Source of the DNA: Flavobacteriales bacterium | GTDB lineage: Bacteria; Bacteroidota; Bacteroidia; Flavobacteriales_F; PHOS-HE28 | DNA: 64,000 nt | NCBI GenBank assembly: GCA_016700415.1 | Contig: CP065018.1 | Coordinates: 1,116,001 to 1,180,000 of the forward strand | Reading direction: 5' to 3' | Shown here: positions 26,106 through 33,738 of the stretch, one piece after another | Position numbering within the stretch: position 1 is the first letter of the stretch | Layout: each line of letters starts with the position of its first letter | Position numbers and translations under genes: made by a program | The notes under the pieces: model-generated | The model's input: the letters and a program-made list of their open reading frames with translations, nothing else | Told to the model about the DNA's origin: nothing | Databases searched by the model: none

Positions 26106-26399
26106 TCAAGGCCCGAAGCGGCTACTTGGCTTGCGACTGGTGTGTCGGACCTGGTAGACATAAATGTCCGTCCCTTCCACTTGATAGACCACCCGGTAAG
26201 GGAACCGCTTAAGCTGTGCATGTCGGTAGGGTCCCGTCCGGTACTGGAAGCCGCCCGGATGATCCAAAATGGAATGATAGCAGGCTTGCAGTTCGTTCAG
26301 GAACTCCGTGCCCAAGCCACTTCGCTCCTTGTCATACCGCCGGGCCACATTGGAATAATCCTCGATAGCGTCCATGCGCACATGGAGGCGGAACTTCAT
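26106..26399 (-). CDS. ParE/RelE-family toxin of a type II toxin-antitoxin module
   Basis: The 97-residue protein fits the family: a first strand and helix (MKFRLHVRMDAIEDYSNVARRYDKE), the middle YHSILDHPGGFQ, and the strands GPYRHAQLKRFPYRVVYQVEG and DIYVYQVRHTSRKP. It lies behind, and overlaps by 4 bp, the small antitoxin gene, the usual order. ParE members poison gyrase and RelE members cleave mRNA; the sequence does not decide between them. It sits in the accessory spot with the AT-rich protease but has normal GC content. Confidence 0.85.
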   Translation of the reverse strand: MKFRLHVRMDAIEDYSNVARRYDKERSGLGTEFLNELQACYHSILDHPGGFQYRTGPYRHAQLKRFPYRVVYQVEGTDIYVYQVRHTSRKPSSRFGP

Positions 26400-26632
26400 T
26401 TCTTCAATGCCTCGCGGGCTATGCGCATCGCTTCATCCAGCGGAACGTAAGCATCCGTGCCATCCGACCGTCGCCTTTGCAATTCATCCAATTCCGCGGC
26501 TTCCTCATCCGTGAGATCCGGATACGCTCCCACTTCCTTGTCCAGGAACTCCTTCAATCGCTGCAGCACGCCATTGTCATGCACCAATATGAGACGTTCC
26601 AAGAGGTTCAACTTTAATTCGGAGGTGTTCAT
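26396..26632 (-). CDS. Antitoxin of the ParE/RelE-type module
   Basis: The 78-residue protein (MNTSELKLNLLERLILVHDN) has an acidic C-terminal half with DEEAAELDELQRRR and ends DEAMRIAREALKK, as in small addiction-module antitoxins that wrap around RelE/ParE toxins. A longer frame starts at a TTG at 26653, but that TTG is part of an exact TAACTTTG promoter box (26651-26658), so ATG 26632 is the better start. It is co-transcribed with the toxin by ATGA overlap and probably represses its own promoter with the toxin. Confidence 0.8.
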   Translation of the reverse strand: MNTSELKLNLLERLILVHDNGVLQRLKEFLDKEVGAYPDLTDEEAAELDELQRRRSDGTDAYVPLDEAMRIAREALKK

Positions 26633-26650
26633 GATCGCTTGCTTGTTCGT

Positions 26651-26658
26651 CAAAGTTA
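26651..26658 (-). promoter_or_regulatory. -7 box TAACTTTG of the toxin-antitoxin operon
   Basis: An exact TAnnTTTG match on the minus strand, 18 nt before the antitoxin ATG. It sets the antitoxin start at 26632. Confidence 0.6.
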
Positions 26659-26766
26659 AGCGGTGAAGAATGGCGTTGCCAGTTCAGATGGCAGGAAGAA
26701 CGGAAATGGCACACGCCCACTTTTCAAAAGTTTTCCACGCGCACCAAGGCCCGCAAGCCCACCGGG

Positions 26767-26774
26767 TACCTTCG
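26767..26774 (+). promoter_or_regulatory. Putative -7 box TACCTTCG
   Basis: Matches TAnnTTTG at 7 of 8, 23 nt before the transketolase N-subunit ATG. Confidence 0.45.
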
Positions 26775-26797
26775 CGCACCTATCAGTGACAAAGCCC

Positions 26798-27673
26798 ATG
26801 ACCTCTACATCACAGGCCACCGCCAAAAGCACTTCCGTCGAAGAGCTCCAGTCCATCGCCAGCCAAGTGCGCCGCGACATTGTGCGCATGGTACACGGCT
26901 GCCAGAGCGGCCACCCCGGCGGTTCGCTCGGTTGCACGGACTTCCTCGTCGCACTGTACTTCCACCAGATGCGCCATGATGCGGAAAATTTCACCATGGA
27001 CGGCATCGGCGAGGACCTCTTCTTCCTCAGCAACGGCCACATCAGTCCGGTGTTCTACAGCGTGCTGGCGCGCAACGGCTACTTCCCATTGGAAGAGCTG
27101 AAGACTTTCCGCCAGATCAACTCGCGCCTGCAAGGGCATCCCACCACGCACGAGGGCCTGCCCGGCGTACGTATCGCCAGCGGTTCGCTCGGCCAGGGGC
27201 TGAGCGTGGGTCTCGGCGCGGCCATGGCGAAGAAGATGAACGACGACCCTTCCCTCGTCTACACCCTGCACGGCGACGGCGAACTACAGGAAGGCCAGAT
27301 CTGGGAAGCCGCCATCGCAGGCCCCGGCAAAAAGGTGGACAACCTCATTGCCACAGTGGACTGGAACGGCCGCCAGATCGACGGTGATGTGGACGACGTA
27401 ATGCCTTTGGGCGACCTGAACGCCAAGTGGAAAGCCTTCGGCTGGGACGTGTTGGAGATGCAGGGCAACGACATGGCCGCCGTGCTGAAAGGCCTCGACG
27501 AAGCCAAGAGCCGCACGGGCAAAGGCAAGCCGGTAATGATCCTGATGCGTACCGAAATGGGCTTCGGCGTCGACTTCATGGTGGGCAGCCACGCGTGGCA
27601 CGGCATCGCCCCGAACGACGCACAGCTGGCCGATGCGCTGAAGCAGCTTCCTGAGACTTTAGGAGATTATTGA
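26798..27673 (+). CDS. Transketolase, N-terminal (thiamine diphosphate-binding) subunit
   Basis: The 291-residue protein corresponds to the first domain of transketolase: HGCQSGHPGGSLGCTDFLVALYF near the N-terminus, LSNGHISPVFYSVL, RIASGSLGQGLSVGLGAA, and the GDGELQEGQIWEAA motif that holds Mg-ThDP. The second half of the enzyme is encoded at 29388, so the pair forms a split transketolase of the pentose phosphate pathway, common in Bacteroidota and archaea. ATG 26798 is chosen because it follows a promoter-like box and starts the conserved part. Unusually, a VWA gene lies between the two subunit genes. Confidence 0.93.
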   Translation: MTSTSQATAKSTSVEELQSIASQVRRDIVRMVHGCQSGHPGGSLGCTDFLVALYFHQMRHDAENFTMDGIGEDLFFLSNGHISPVFYSVLARNGYFPLEELKTFRQINSRLQGHPTTHEGLPGVRIASGSLGQGLSVGLGAAMAKKMNDDPSLVYTLHGDGELQEGQIWEAAIAGPGKKVDNLIATVDWNGRQIDGDVDDVMPLGDLNAKWKAFGWDVLEMQGNDMAAVLKGLDEAKSRTGKGKPVMILMRTEMGFGVDFMVGSHAWHGIAPNDAQLADALKQLPETLGDY

Positions 27674-27873
27674 TCGTGCGCTTTGGCTGCTCTGATGGTT
27701 TTCGGCACGCTTTTGCCTTGTCTCGCGTTATGAGGCTTGAAATGGGAGTTGTCCGTTGTCCGCCTGCCCCGGGCTTTGACCCGGGGTCAGTTGTCAGGCC
27801 GGCACCGCCGAAGCGCTTTGGCGAAGGCTTGCGTTGCCGCGTCGGGCTCCGACATGTCGCACGCAGTTGCGAA
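27674..27873. other. Repeat-rich spacer between the transketolase N gene and the VWA gene
   Basis: Holds GTTGTCC twice, a GCCCCGGG/CCCGGGGTC palindrome (near 27765-27787) and other GC-rich inverted pieces. The VWA reading frame is open across it from TTG 27670, but the sequence does not look coding. Confidence 0.5.
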
Positions 27874-29292
27874 TTGGCACGGCATCAGAGTCGGCCTATT
27901 CTACATTCTACATTCTACATTCTAAATTTTACATTCCTTCTTCTGGCCTTACTATCCACGACATCAGCGTATTCCCAAAAAACCGACCAGAAGAAGGAGT
28001 TGACCCGCATTCTCTTCGTGATGGACGCCAGCAACAGCATGAACGCTTTCTGGGGCAACGAGCCGAAGATCATCGCCGCCCGCCGGGTGCTGCTGGAATC
28101 ATTGGGACCTATTGAGGAAGTGCCGAACGTGGAGATCGCCCTTCGGCTTTATGGCCATCAAACGCGCATCGAGCCGGGCAAGCAGGACTGCGACGACACC
28201 AAATTGGAAGTGCCTTTCGGGCCGCACAGCGGAAAAGCCATCCGCGAAAAGATGAACGCCGTGCAATGCCTCGGCACCACGCCTATTGCGCGTTCCTTGG
28301 AAAAAGCCGCCGGGGATTTCCCGGACCGGAATTCGCGGAACGTCATCATCTTGATCACGGACGGCATCGAGGCCTGCGACGAGGACCCGTGCGCCGTCAG
28401 CCGGGCCTTGCAGGCGAAGGGCATCATCCTGAAGCCGTTCGTGATCGGCATCGGGCTGGAGGACGCCACCAAATTCAGCCTGAAGTGCGTGGGCAACTAC
28501 TACGACGCCGGCACGCCCGAGATGTTCGACCGCGTGCTGAAGGTGGTGATCGATCAGGCGCTGAACAGCACCACCACACAATTGCTGCTGCTCACCGACG
28601 ACAGCAAGCCCACCGGGACCGACGTCCCGGTCACCTTCTACGACCAGCGCACCGGCGAGGACCGCTACGACTTTGTGCATACCATGAACCTGCGCGGCGA
28701 GCCGGACACGCTGAACATCGACCCCGTCTTCACCTACCGCATCGTAGCGCACACGGTGCCGCCGAGCGTGAAGGAGAACGTCACCATTGAACCGGGGCAG
28801 CACAATGTGATCGCGTTGGTGGCCGGGCAAGGCCGCTTGGAATTGAAGATCGAAGGCGCGGTGACCGCGGAGTTCCCGGTGGCGTGCATCGTACGCAAGC
28901 AAGGCGAAACGGCCACGCTGAACGCCCAGCCGATGAACAGCTCGCAGCTGTACCGAACCGGCACGTACGACCTGGAGGTGCTCACGCTGCCGCGGCTGTA
29001 CATCCCCGGCGTGGTCATCAAGCAGAGCGGCGTCACCCCGGTGAGCATCCCGAAGAGCGGCGTGCTGAACGTCGTGGCCAGCGTGGCCGGGCCCGGCGCC
29101 ATCTTCCAGAAGGAAGGCAACGAGCTCAAGTGGGTCGTGGACCTGGACACACGGACTCCGCGCAACCAATTCAAACTGCTACCCGGCGACTACCGCGTGA
29201 TCTATCGCCCCGGCGGCGCGCACGAAACAGCGTTCTCCATCGTAAAGGATGTGACGGTGGTGAGCGGAAGAGCGGTCAACATCGAACTTTGA
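27874..29292 (+). CDS. Exported von Willebrand factor type A domain protein
   Basis: The VWA domain starts about residue 46 with the MIDAS motif DASNSMN (DxSxS) and continues through LRLYGHQT, GTTPIARSLEKAA and VIILITDGIEACDEDPC. Beta-rich domains fill the remaining 250 residues. A signal peptide ends near STTSAYSQ, so it is exported. No ATG precedes the signal peptide in frame; TTG 27874 is the best choice, and a TTG at 27670 overlapping the transketolase stop is the alternative. Codons 9-22 are made of ATTCTAC heptamer repeats (27898-27939), so a change in copy number would shift the frame. Ligand unknown. Confidence 0.75.
   Translation: MARHQSRPILHSTFYILNFTFLLLALLSTTSAYSQKTDQKKELTRILFVMDASNSMNAFWGNEPKIIAARRVLLESLGPIEEVPNVEIALRLYGHQTRIEPGKQDCDDTKLEVPFGPHSGKAIREKMNAVQCLGTTPIARSLEKAAGDFPDRNSRNVIILITDGIEACDEDPCAVSRALQAKGIILKPFVIGIGLEDATKFSLKCVGNYYDAGTPEMFDRVLKVVIDQALNSTTTQLLLLTDDSKPTGTDVPVTFYDQRTGEDRYDFVHTMNLRGEPDTLNIDPVFTYRIVAHTVPPSVKENVTIEPGQHNVIALVAGQGRLELKIEGAVTAEFPVACIVRKQGETATLNAQPMNSSQLYRTGTYDLEVLTLPRLYIPGVVIKQSGVTPVSIPKSGVLNVVASVAGPGAIFQKEGNELKWVVDLDTRTPRNQFKLLPGDYRVIYRPGGAHETAFSIVKDVTVVSGRAVNIEL
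27898..27939. repeat. ATTCTAC heptamer array within the VWA signal-peptide codons
   Basis: Six units: ATTCTAC three times, ATTCTAA, ATTTTAC, ATTCCTT. Because 7 is not a multiple of 3, gain or loss of one unit would put the signal peptide out of frame with the VWA domain. Confidence 0.85.
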
Positions 29293-29312
29293 GGCAGATA
29301 AGGAATGCGGTT

Positions 29313-29383
29313 AGTCTTGAGTCGGGAGTCTTTAAGTCGTGAGTCTTGAGTCGGAGTACGTCCAATCACCATCCACCAATCAC
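29313..29383. repeat. AGTCNNN and CAATCAC heptamer arrays before the transketolase C gene
   Basis: AGTCTTG, AGTCGGG, AGTCTTTA, AGTCGTG, AGTCTTG and AGTCGGA (29313-29355) are the GACTC family inverted. CAATCAC, CATCCAC and CAATCAC follow (29363-29383). The array ends 4 nt before the ATG. Confidence 0.85.
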
Positions 29384-29387
29384 CAAA

Positions 29388-30341
29388 ATGACCACTTACC
29401 CTGTACTTGACAAGAAAGACACGCGCAGCGGATTCGGCGAAGGGCTGCTGGAGATCGGCCGAGCGGACGACCGTGTGGTGGCGCTTTGCGCGGACCTCAC
29501 CGGCTCGCTGAAGATGGACGCTTTCGCCAAGGAATTCCCGGAGCGCTTCATCCAAGTGGGCATCGCCGAGGCGAACATGATGGGCATGGCCGCAGGGCTT
29601 ACCATCGGCGGGAAGATCCCGTACACGGGCACCTTCGCGAACTTCAGCACCGGGCGGGTGTACGACCAGATCCGCCAAAGCATCGCCTACGCTGGCAAGA
29701 ACGTGAAGATCTGCGCCAGCCACGCGGGTCTCACCCTCGGCGAGGACGGCGCCACGCACCAGATCTTGGAGGACATCGGCCTGATGAAGATGCTGCCGGG
29801 CATGACGGTGATCGTGCCTTGCGACCACAACCAGACCAAGCAGGCCACCATCGCCATCGCCGATCATGAAGGCCCGGTCTACCTGCGTTTCGGTCGCCCG
29901 AAGTGGCCGGTTTTCATTGCGCCGGACATGCCGTTCGAGATCGGCAAAGCACAACTGTTGAGCGAAGGCACGGACGTGAGCATCTTCGCCTGCGGGCACT
30001 TGGTGTGGAAAGCGTTGCAGGCCGCTGAGGAACTGGAGAAGGCGGGCATCAGCGCCGAGGTGATCAACATCCACACGATCAAACCCTTGGACAACGCTGC
30101 CGTCCTAGCTTCCGCAAGGAAGACCGGATGCGTAGTGACCTGCGAGGAACACCAGCGGAACGGCGGCTTGGGCGACAGCATCGCGCAACTGCTCGCGCGG
30201 GAACTGCCCACGCCCATGGAGTACGTGGCGGTGAACGACAGCTTCGGCGAGAGCGGCACCCCGGAAGAACTTCTGGCGAAGTACGGGCTGGACACCCCGG
30301 ACGTTGTAGCGGCCGTGAAGCGGGTGCTGAAGCGGAAGTGA
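29388..30341 (+). CDS. Transketolase, C-terminal subunit
   Basis: The 317-residue protein covers the pyrimidine-binding and C-terminal domains of transketolase: RSGFGEGLLEIG, ALCADLTGSLKMDAFAKEFP, the conserved glutamate in VGIAEANMMGMAAGL, FANFSTGRVYDQIR, and GEDGATHQILEDIGLMKMLP. It pairs with the N-terminal subunit at 26798 to form the active enzyme. ATG 29388 directly follows a CAATCAC heptamer array, so the ribosome-binding region is repeat sequence. The two subunit genes are separated by about 1.7 kb holding the VWA gene; normally they are adjacent. Confidence 0.93.
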   Translation: MTTYPVLDKKDTRSGFGEGLLEIGRADDRVVALCADLTGSLKMDAFAKEFPERFIQVGIAEANMMGMAAGLTIGGKIPYTGTFANFSTGRVYDQIRQSIAYAGKNVKICASHAGLTLGEDGATHQILEDIGLMKMLPGMTVIVPCDHNQTKQATIAIADHEGPVYLRFGRPKWPVFIAPDMPFEIGKAQLLSEGTDVSIFACGHLVWKALQAAEELEKAGISAEVINIHTIKPLDNAAVLASARKTGCVVTCEEHQRNGGLGDSIAQLLARELPTPMEYVAVNDSFGESGTPEELLAKYGLDTPDVVAAVKRVLKRK

Positions 30342-30405
30342 GAGCGGAAAGTGTGTGGCCATTGTTCATCTCGGAGTCCAGTGATCGCCTGATCGTCTGA
30401 TCCAA

Positions 30406-30978
30406 ATGGACGAGCATACCGACGAGGAGTTGATCGCTCTCTTCCGCAAGGAGGAAAGTCGTCACTACGCATTCAACCTGCTCGTGCGCAAGCACCAGCG
30501 GAGACTCTACACTTTCATCCGGCGCATGGTCACCGATCCGGATGAGACAAAGGACGTGCTACAGAACGTATTCCTGAAGGCTTGGACGGGCTTGGACAAG
30601 TTCCGGGAGGATGCGCAGCTCTACAGCTGGTTGTACCGCATCGCGCACAACGAGAGCATCACGCACCTCAAGCGCATGCGACGCGGGTTTTTCACCAGTG
30701 ATGCCGCAGTGACCGAACGTCTCGTTGGCACTTTGGATTCCAGTGAACACTTCTCCGGAGACATGATCCAGCGCAAACTGCAAAGCGCCGTGATGACCTT
30801 ACCGCCGAAGCAGCGCGCCGTATTCACCCTGAAATACTTCGACGAGCTGAAATACGAGGAGATGAGCCGCGTGACCGGCACCAGCGTGGGCGCATTGAAA
30901 TCCAGCTATCACATTGCTGTGAAGAAGATCGAGGCCGAGCTGACCAAAGTCGGCCGGTCCGGCGATCAAACCTTATGA
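30406..30978 (+). CDS. ECF-type RNA polymerase sigma factor
   Basis: The 190-residue protein has sigma region 2 (NLLVRKHQRRLYTFIRRMVTD, then DVLQNVFLKAWTGLDKF and LYSWLYRIAHNE) and region 4 (LPPKQRAVFTLKYFDELKYE, TSVGALKSSYHIAVKKIE), without region 3, as expected for extracytoplasmic-function sigma factors. The last 4 bp overlap the next gene, which encodes a single-pass membrane protein, and a secreted small protein follows, giving the three-gene layout common in Flavobacteriales. It should direct transcription of an envelope-stress regulon and probably its own operon. Confidence 0.93.
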   Translation: MDEHTDEELIALFRKEESRHYAFNLLVRKHQRRLYTFIRRMVTDPDETKDVLQNVFLKAWTGLDKFREDAQLYSWLYRIAHNESITHLKRMRRGFFTSDAAVTERLVGTLDSSEHFSGDMIQRKLQSAVMTLPPKQRAVFTLKYFDELKYEEMSRVTGTSVGALKSSYHIAVKKIEAELTKVGRSGDQTL

Positions 30979-31469
30979 TGCGCCGCATGTCCAATCACCG
31001 CACACTGATGAAAGAGCTGAACGACAACGAAGAACTGCAACGAAGCGCACCGACCCTTTTCGGCCTGCCGAAGCAGGATCCGTTCGTGATGGAGGATGGC
31101 TTCTTCGCCCGCTTCCCGCACGTGGTACAGGCCCTTGTGAGCGCGCCACGAAGCACGCACTACGGCATCTGGTTGAAGCGTGCGGCCTTTGCCTTGCCGG
31201 TGGTCGCCTTGATCGCGTTCGGCATCCACCGCCTCTCGGACGATACGCTGCCAAGCGGGAACGCCGTTACTTCCATCACTATTTCACCCGACGAGGCCGA
31301 CCAATACATGGCGAGCACTGATCTGGACACCCAGGAACTATTGGCGGACCTCCCAGCCAGCGCATGGCCTGATCTGGGCACCGTCACCGTACAACTTTCC
31401 CCCGATGAAGCCTTGGCCTACGTGGACCAGGAGAACATCGACCTCACCGATCTTATCCTCGCCCAATGA
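30975..31469 (+). CDS. Single-pass membrane protein, probable anti-sigma factor
   Basis: The 164-residue protein has a cytoplasmic N-terminal part (about 1-60; LMKELNDNEELQRSAPTLFG), one membrane segment (AAFALPVVALIAFGI, about 70-85) and a periplasmic acidic C-terminal part. It has no clear zinc-finger anti-sigma motif. Position directly after the sigma gene with ATGA overlap is the main reason to call it an anti-sigma factor. Its stop overlaps the next gene in the same way. Confidence 0.75.
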   Translation: MMRRMSNHRTLMKELNDNEELQRSAPTLFGLPKQDPFVMEDGFFARFPHVVQALVSAPRSTHYGIWLKRAAFALPVVALIAFGIHRLSDDTLPSGNAVTSITISPDEADQYMASTDLDTQELLADLPASAWPDLGTVTVQLSPDEALAYVDQENIDLTDLILAQ

Positions 31470-31939
31470 ACACCCGAATGCTCCGCCCGCTGCTCTTTCT
31501 GCTGCTCACGCCCATGGCCTTTAGCACGTTGCACGCCCAGGACGATGACACGGAACAACCGGCCATTTCCGCTGACCGCCTTCAGCAGATCAAGGCCCAA
31601 AAGAGTGCTTTCATCACTCAGCGGCTGAGCCTCACTGCGGAGGAAGCCCGGACCTTCTGGCCGATCTACGACAAGTACGACACCGAGATCGCGGCGGTCC
31701 GGAAGGAAATGCGCTCCGACCGGCGGAACCGCAAAAGCTCCGGCACGCTCACCGATGCGGAAGCTTCCAAGGCCATTGACGCCAACCTGCAGAACAAACA
31801 GGACCAGTTGGATATCCGCAAACGCTACGTGACGGAGTTCAAGAAGAGCATCGGTGCGTTGAAGACCTTGCAACTCGAAGGTGCTGAACGGGATTTCAAT
31901 CGGGAGTTGCTGAAGCAGATCCAGAACCGCAAGCGTTGA
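31466..31939 (+). CDS. Secreted small helical protein of the type annotated as sensor of ECF sigma factor
   Basis: The 157-residue protein has a signal peptide (ending STLHAQ) and a mostly helical, highly charged mature part (LQQIKAQKSAFITQRLSLT, EEARTFWPIYDKYDTEIAAV). It resembles the periplasmic Spy/CpxP-like proteins found third in Flavobacteriales sigma operons. It probably senses envelope conditions and acts on the membrane anti-sigma factor. This role rests on family resemblance and operon position. Confidence 0.8.
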   Translation: MNTRMLRPLLFLLLTPMAFSTLHAQDDDTEQPAISADRLQQIKAQKSAFITQRLSLTAEEARTFWPIYDKYDTEIAAVRKEMRSDRRNRKSSGTLTDAEASKAIDANLQNKQDQLDIRKRYVTEFKKSIGALKTLQLEGAERDFNRELLKQIQNRKR

Positions 31940-31947
31940 GGGAAGAA

Positions 31948-32083
31948 AACCGCAGATGGCGCAGATGAGCGCAGGTAATGCCTTTGAGGGCGCGGCTTGA
32001 GGTTGAACACTTTCGTGCGCATTCTCTTTGAGACACCGCTAAAACGTCCTCCTCATCTGTGCTCATCTGCGCCATCTGCGGTT
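31948..32083. repeat. 23-bp perfect inverted repeat (CGCAGATG family)
   Basis: The arms at 31948-31970 and 32061-32083 are exact reverse complements over 23 nt and enclose 90 nt. Each arm is built from CGCAGATG words. A transcript could fold into a long hairpin between the sigma operon and the aminotransferase gene. Confidence 0.85.
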
Positions 32084-32111
32084 AGCATGAAACTGGATCC
32101 GTGACCGCACC

Positions 32112-32119
32112 GATCTTTG
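32112..32119 (+). promoter_or_regulatory. Putative -7 box GATCTTTG, 4 nt before ATG
   Basis: Matches TAnnTTTG at 7 of 8. Only 4 nt separate it from the aminotransferase ATG, so transcription would begin at or next to the start codon, giving a leaderless mRNA. Confidence 0.45.
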
Positions 32120-32123
32120 CGAC

Positions 32124-33308
32124 ATGTCGGATCTTCGAACGTCCTTCCTTGCCCATCTGGCGCAGACGAGTCCCTTCCCCATTGCCTTGGACATCGTGGG
32201 TGCAGAAGGCTGTCACCTGCAAACCCGTGATGGCAAACGCTATTTAGATCTTGTGGCGGGACTAGCGGTGAACAATGTGGGGCACCGGCAACCGAAGGTG
32301 GTGGCGGCCATCAAGGCGCAGGCGGACAAATACCTGCATGTGATCCCGTACGGTGAGTTCATCCAGGGGCCACAGGTGCGCTTCGCGGAAACCCTTACCA
32401 GTCTGTTGCCTGCGGGACTGGACAGCATCTACCTCGTGAACAGCGGTACCGAAGCCAACGAGGCTGCACTGAAGCTCGCCAAGCGCATCACCGGGCGCAC
32501 CCGGCTGGTGGCCTGCCATAAAAGCTATCACGGCAGCACGCACGGCTCGCTCAGCATCACCGGGAACGAGGAGAAGAAGTTCCGCAACCGGCCTTTGTTG
32601 CCGGGCGTTCGTTTCATGCACTTCAACAACACGGATGATCTTTCGTTGATCGATGACGAAACTGCGGCCGTGATCGTGGAGCCGATCCAAGGGGATTCGG
32701 GCATCCGGGTGCCGGAGCGAGCGTGGATGCTGGCGTTGCGGAAGCGCTGCGACAAGGCGGGCGCAATGCTGATATTCGATGAGGTGCAAACAGGCTTCGG
32801 GCGCACTGGGAAGCTCTTCGCGTTCGAACATTTCGACGTGGTGCCGGACATTCTGGTGCTGGGGAAAGCCTTGGGCGGCGGTATGCCGATGGGGGCTTTT
32901 GTCAGCTCAAGGGAGCGCATGCACCTGCTCACGCACGATCCGGTGCTGGGGCATATCACCACCTTCGGCGGGCATCCGATCCCTTGCGTGGCGGGCTTGG
33001 CAGCGCTGGAAGTGTTGCAGGAGGAGCAATTGGCCGCGAATGCGGAGCGCATGGGCGCGCTCTTCAAGGAACTGCTCGTTCACCCTGCCATCAACGAAGT
33101 GCGCGGCATGGGCTTGATGCTCGCCGTGGACCTGGGCGATGCCGAGAAAGTGCAGCACGTAGTGATGGGCTGTTTGGATCGGGGCGTTTTGGGTTTCTGG
33201 TTCCTGAGCTGCCCCACAGCCTTTCGCATTGCGCCGCCGTTGTGCATCACTGAGGAACTGGTCCGGGAGGCTTGTGCCGCGATCTTGGCGGAGGTTGAGA
33301 CGTTCTAG
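32124..33308 (+). CDS. Class III PLP-dependent aminotransferase
   Basis: The 394-residue protein has the fold-type I class III features: LDLVAGLAVNNVGH near the start, VNSGTEANEAALKLAKRITG binding PLP phosphate, CHKSYHGSTHG, IFDEVQTGFGRTGKLFA, and the PLP lysine in LGKALGGGMPMGA near residue 249. It is closest in appearance to acetylornithine/omega-amino-acid aminotransferases, which transfer amino groups from the end of a side chain to 2-oxoglutarate. No arginine biosynthesis genes lie nearby, so the exact substrate is open. The mRNA may be leaderless. Confidence 0.88.
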   Translation: MSDLRTSFLAHLAQTSPFPIALDIVGAEGCHLQTRDGKRYLDLVAGLAVNNVGHRQPKVVAAIKAQADKYLHVIPYGEFIQGPQVRFAETLTSLLPAGLDSIYLVNSGTEANEAALKLAKRITGRTRLVACHKSYHGSTHGSLSITGNEEKKFRNRPLLPGVRFMHFNNTDDLSLIDDETAAVIVEPIQGDSGIRVPERAWMLALRKRCDKAGAMLIFDEVQTGFGRTGKLFAFEHFDVVPDILVLGKALGGGMPMGAFVSSRERMHLLTHDPVLGHITTFGGHPIPCVAGLAALEVLQEEQLAANAERMGALFKELLVHPAINEVRGMGLMLAVDLGDAEKVQHVVMGCLDRGVLGFWFLSCPTAFRIAPPLCITEELVREACAAILAEVETF

Positions 33309-33357
33309 GAGATCGGTCGGCACGCGCGACACGTGAGCGCTTGCATCAGACCTCCGC

Positions 33358-33726
33358 TCAGAACTGCCCGGTGCTTAACATCACCAGCGTACAAGCCTCC
33401 AGTGTTTCGATGCCCGCCACTTCGGCCTTCTTGGCGAACGCCGGGTTCTCCGCTCCGGGATTGAAGATGATGCGTCTTGGTCGCAGGCCGATGAGTTCAT
33501 CCTCCCACGCAGACTGGTTCTCGGCGTTCAGGTACATCGTCACCGTATCCACTTGGGTTCCCTGCGGGATCGCCTTCACCAGGAGCACATCATCCACCCT
33601 GCCTTCGCGCAGGCCCACCGCCACCACGGGATGCCCGTGCTGGCGCAGCGCGTGGATGGCCCGGTTGGAATAACGGTCCACCTTCAGGCTCGCGCCCATG
33701 ACCAATGTCGGCAGTTCCTTGCTCAT
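33358..33726 (-). CDS. CoA-binding (Rossmann-fold) domain protein
   Basis: The 122-residue protein matches small stand-alone CoA-binding proteins. It starts TLVMGASLKVDRYSNRAIHAL, then HPVVAVGLREGRVDDV, and has IFNPGAENPAFAKKAEVAGIE near the end. Such proteins bind CoA or similar nucleotides; their cellular role is poorly known. It is the last gene of the zapA-rny operon, 12 nt after the rny stop. Confidence 0.85.
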   Translation of the reverse strand: MSKELPTLVMGASLKVDRYSNRAIHALRQHGHPVVAVGLREGRVDDVLLVKAIPQGTQVDTVTMYLNAENQSAWEDELIGLRPRRIIFNPGAENPAFAKKAEVAGIETLEACTLVMLSTGQF

Positions 33727-33738
33727 TCAACCTGTAAC

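Noticed and set aside
25723..26109. 128-codon minus-strand frame with repeated ELTLSLGRED
   Set aside because: The repetition follows from tandem copies B and C of the DNA element; no start signal or homologue is evident.
27670..27873. Start of the VWA gene at TTG 27670
   Set aside because: It would place about 68 repeat-encoded residues before the signal peptide, which would block export; kept only as an alternative.
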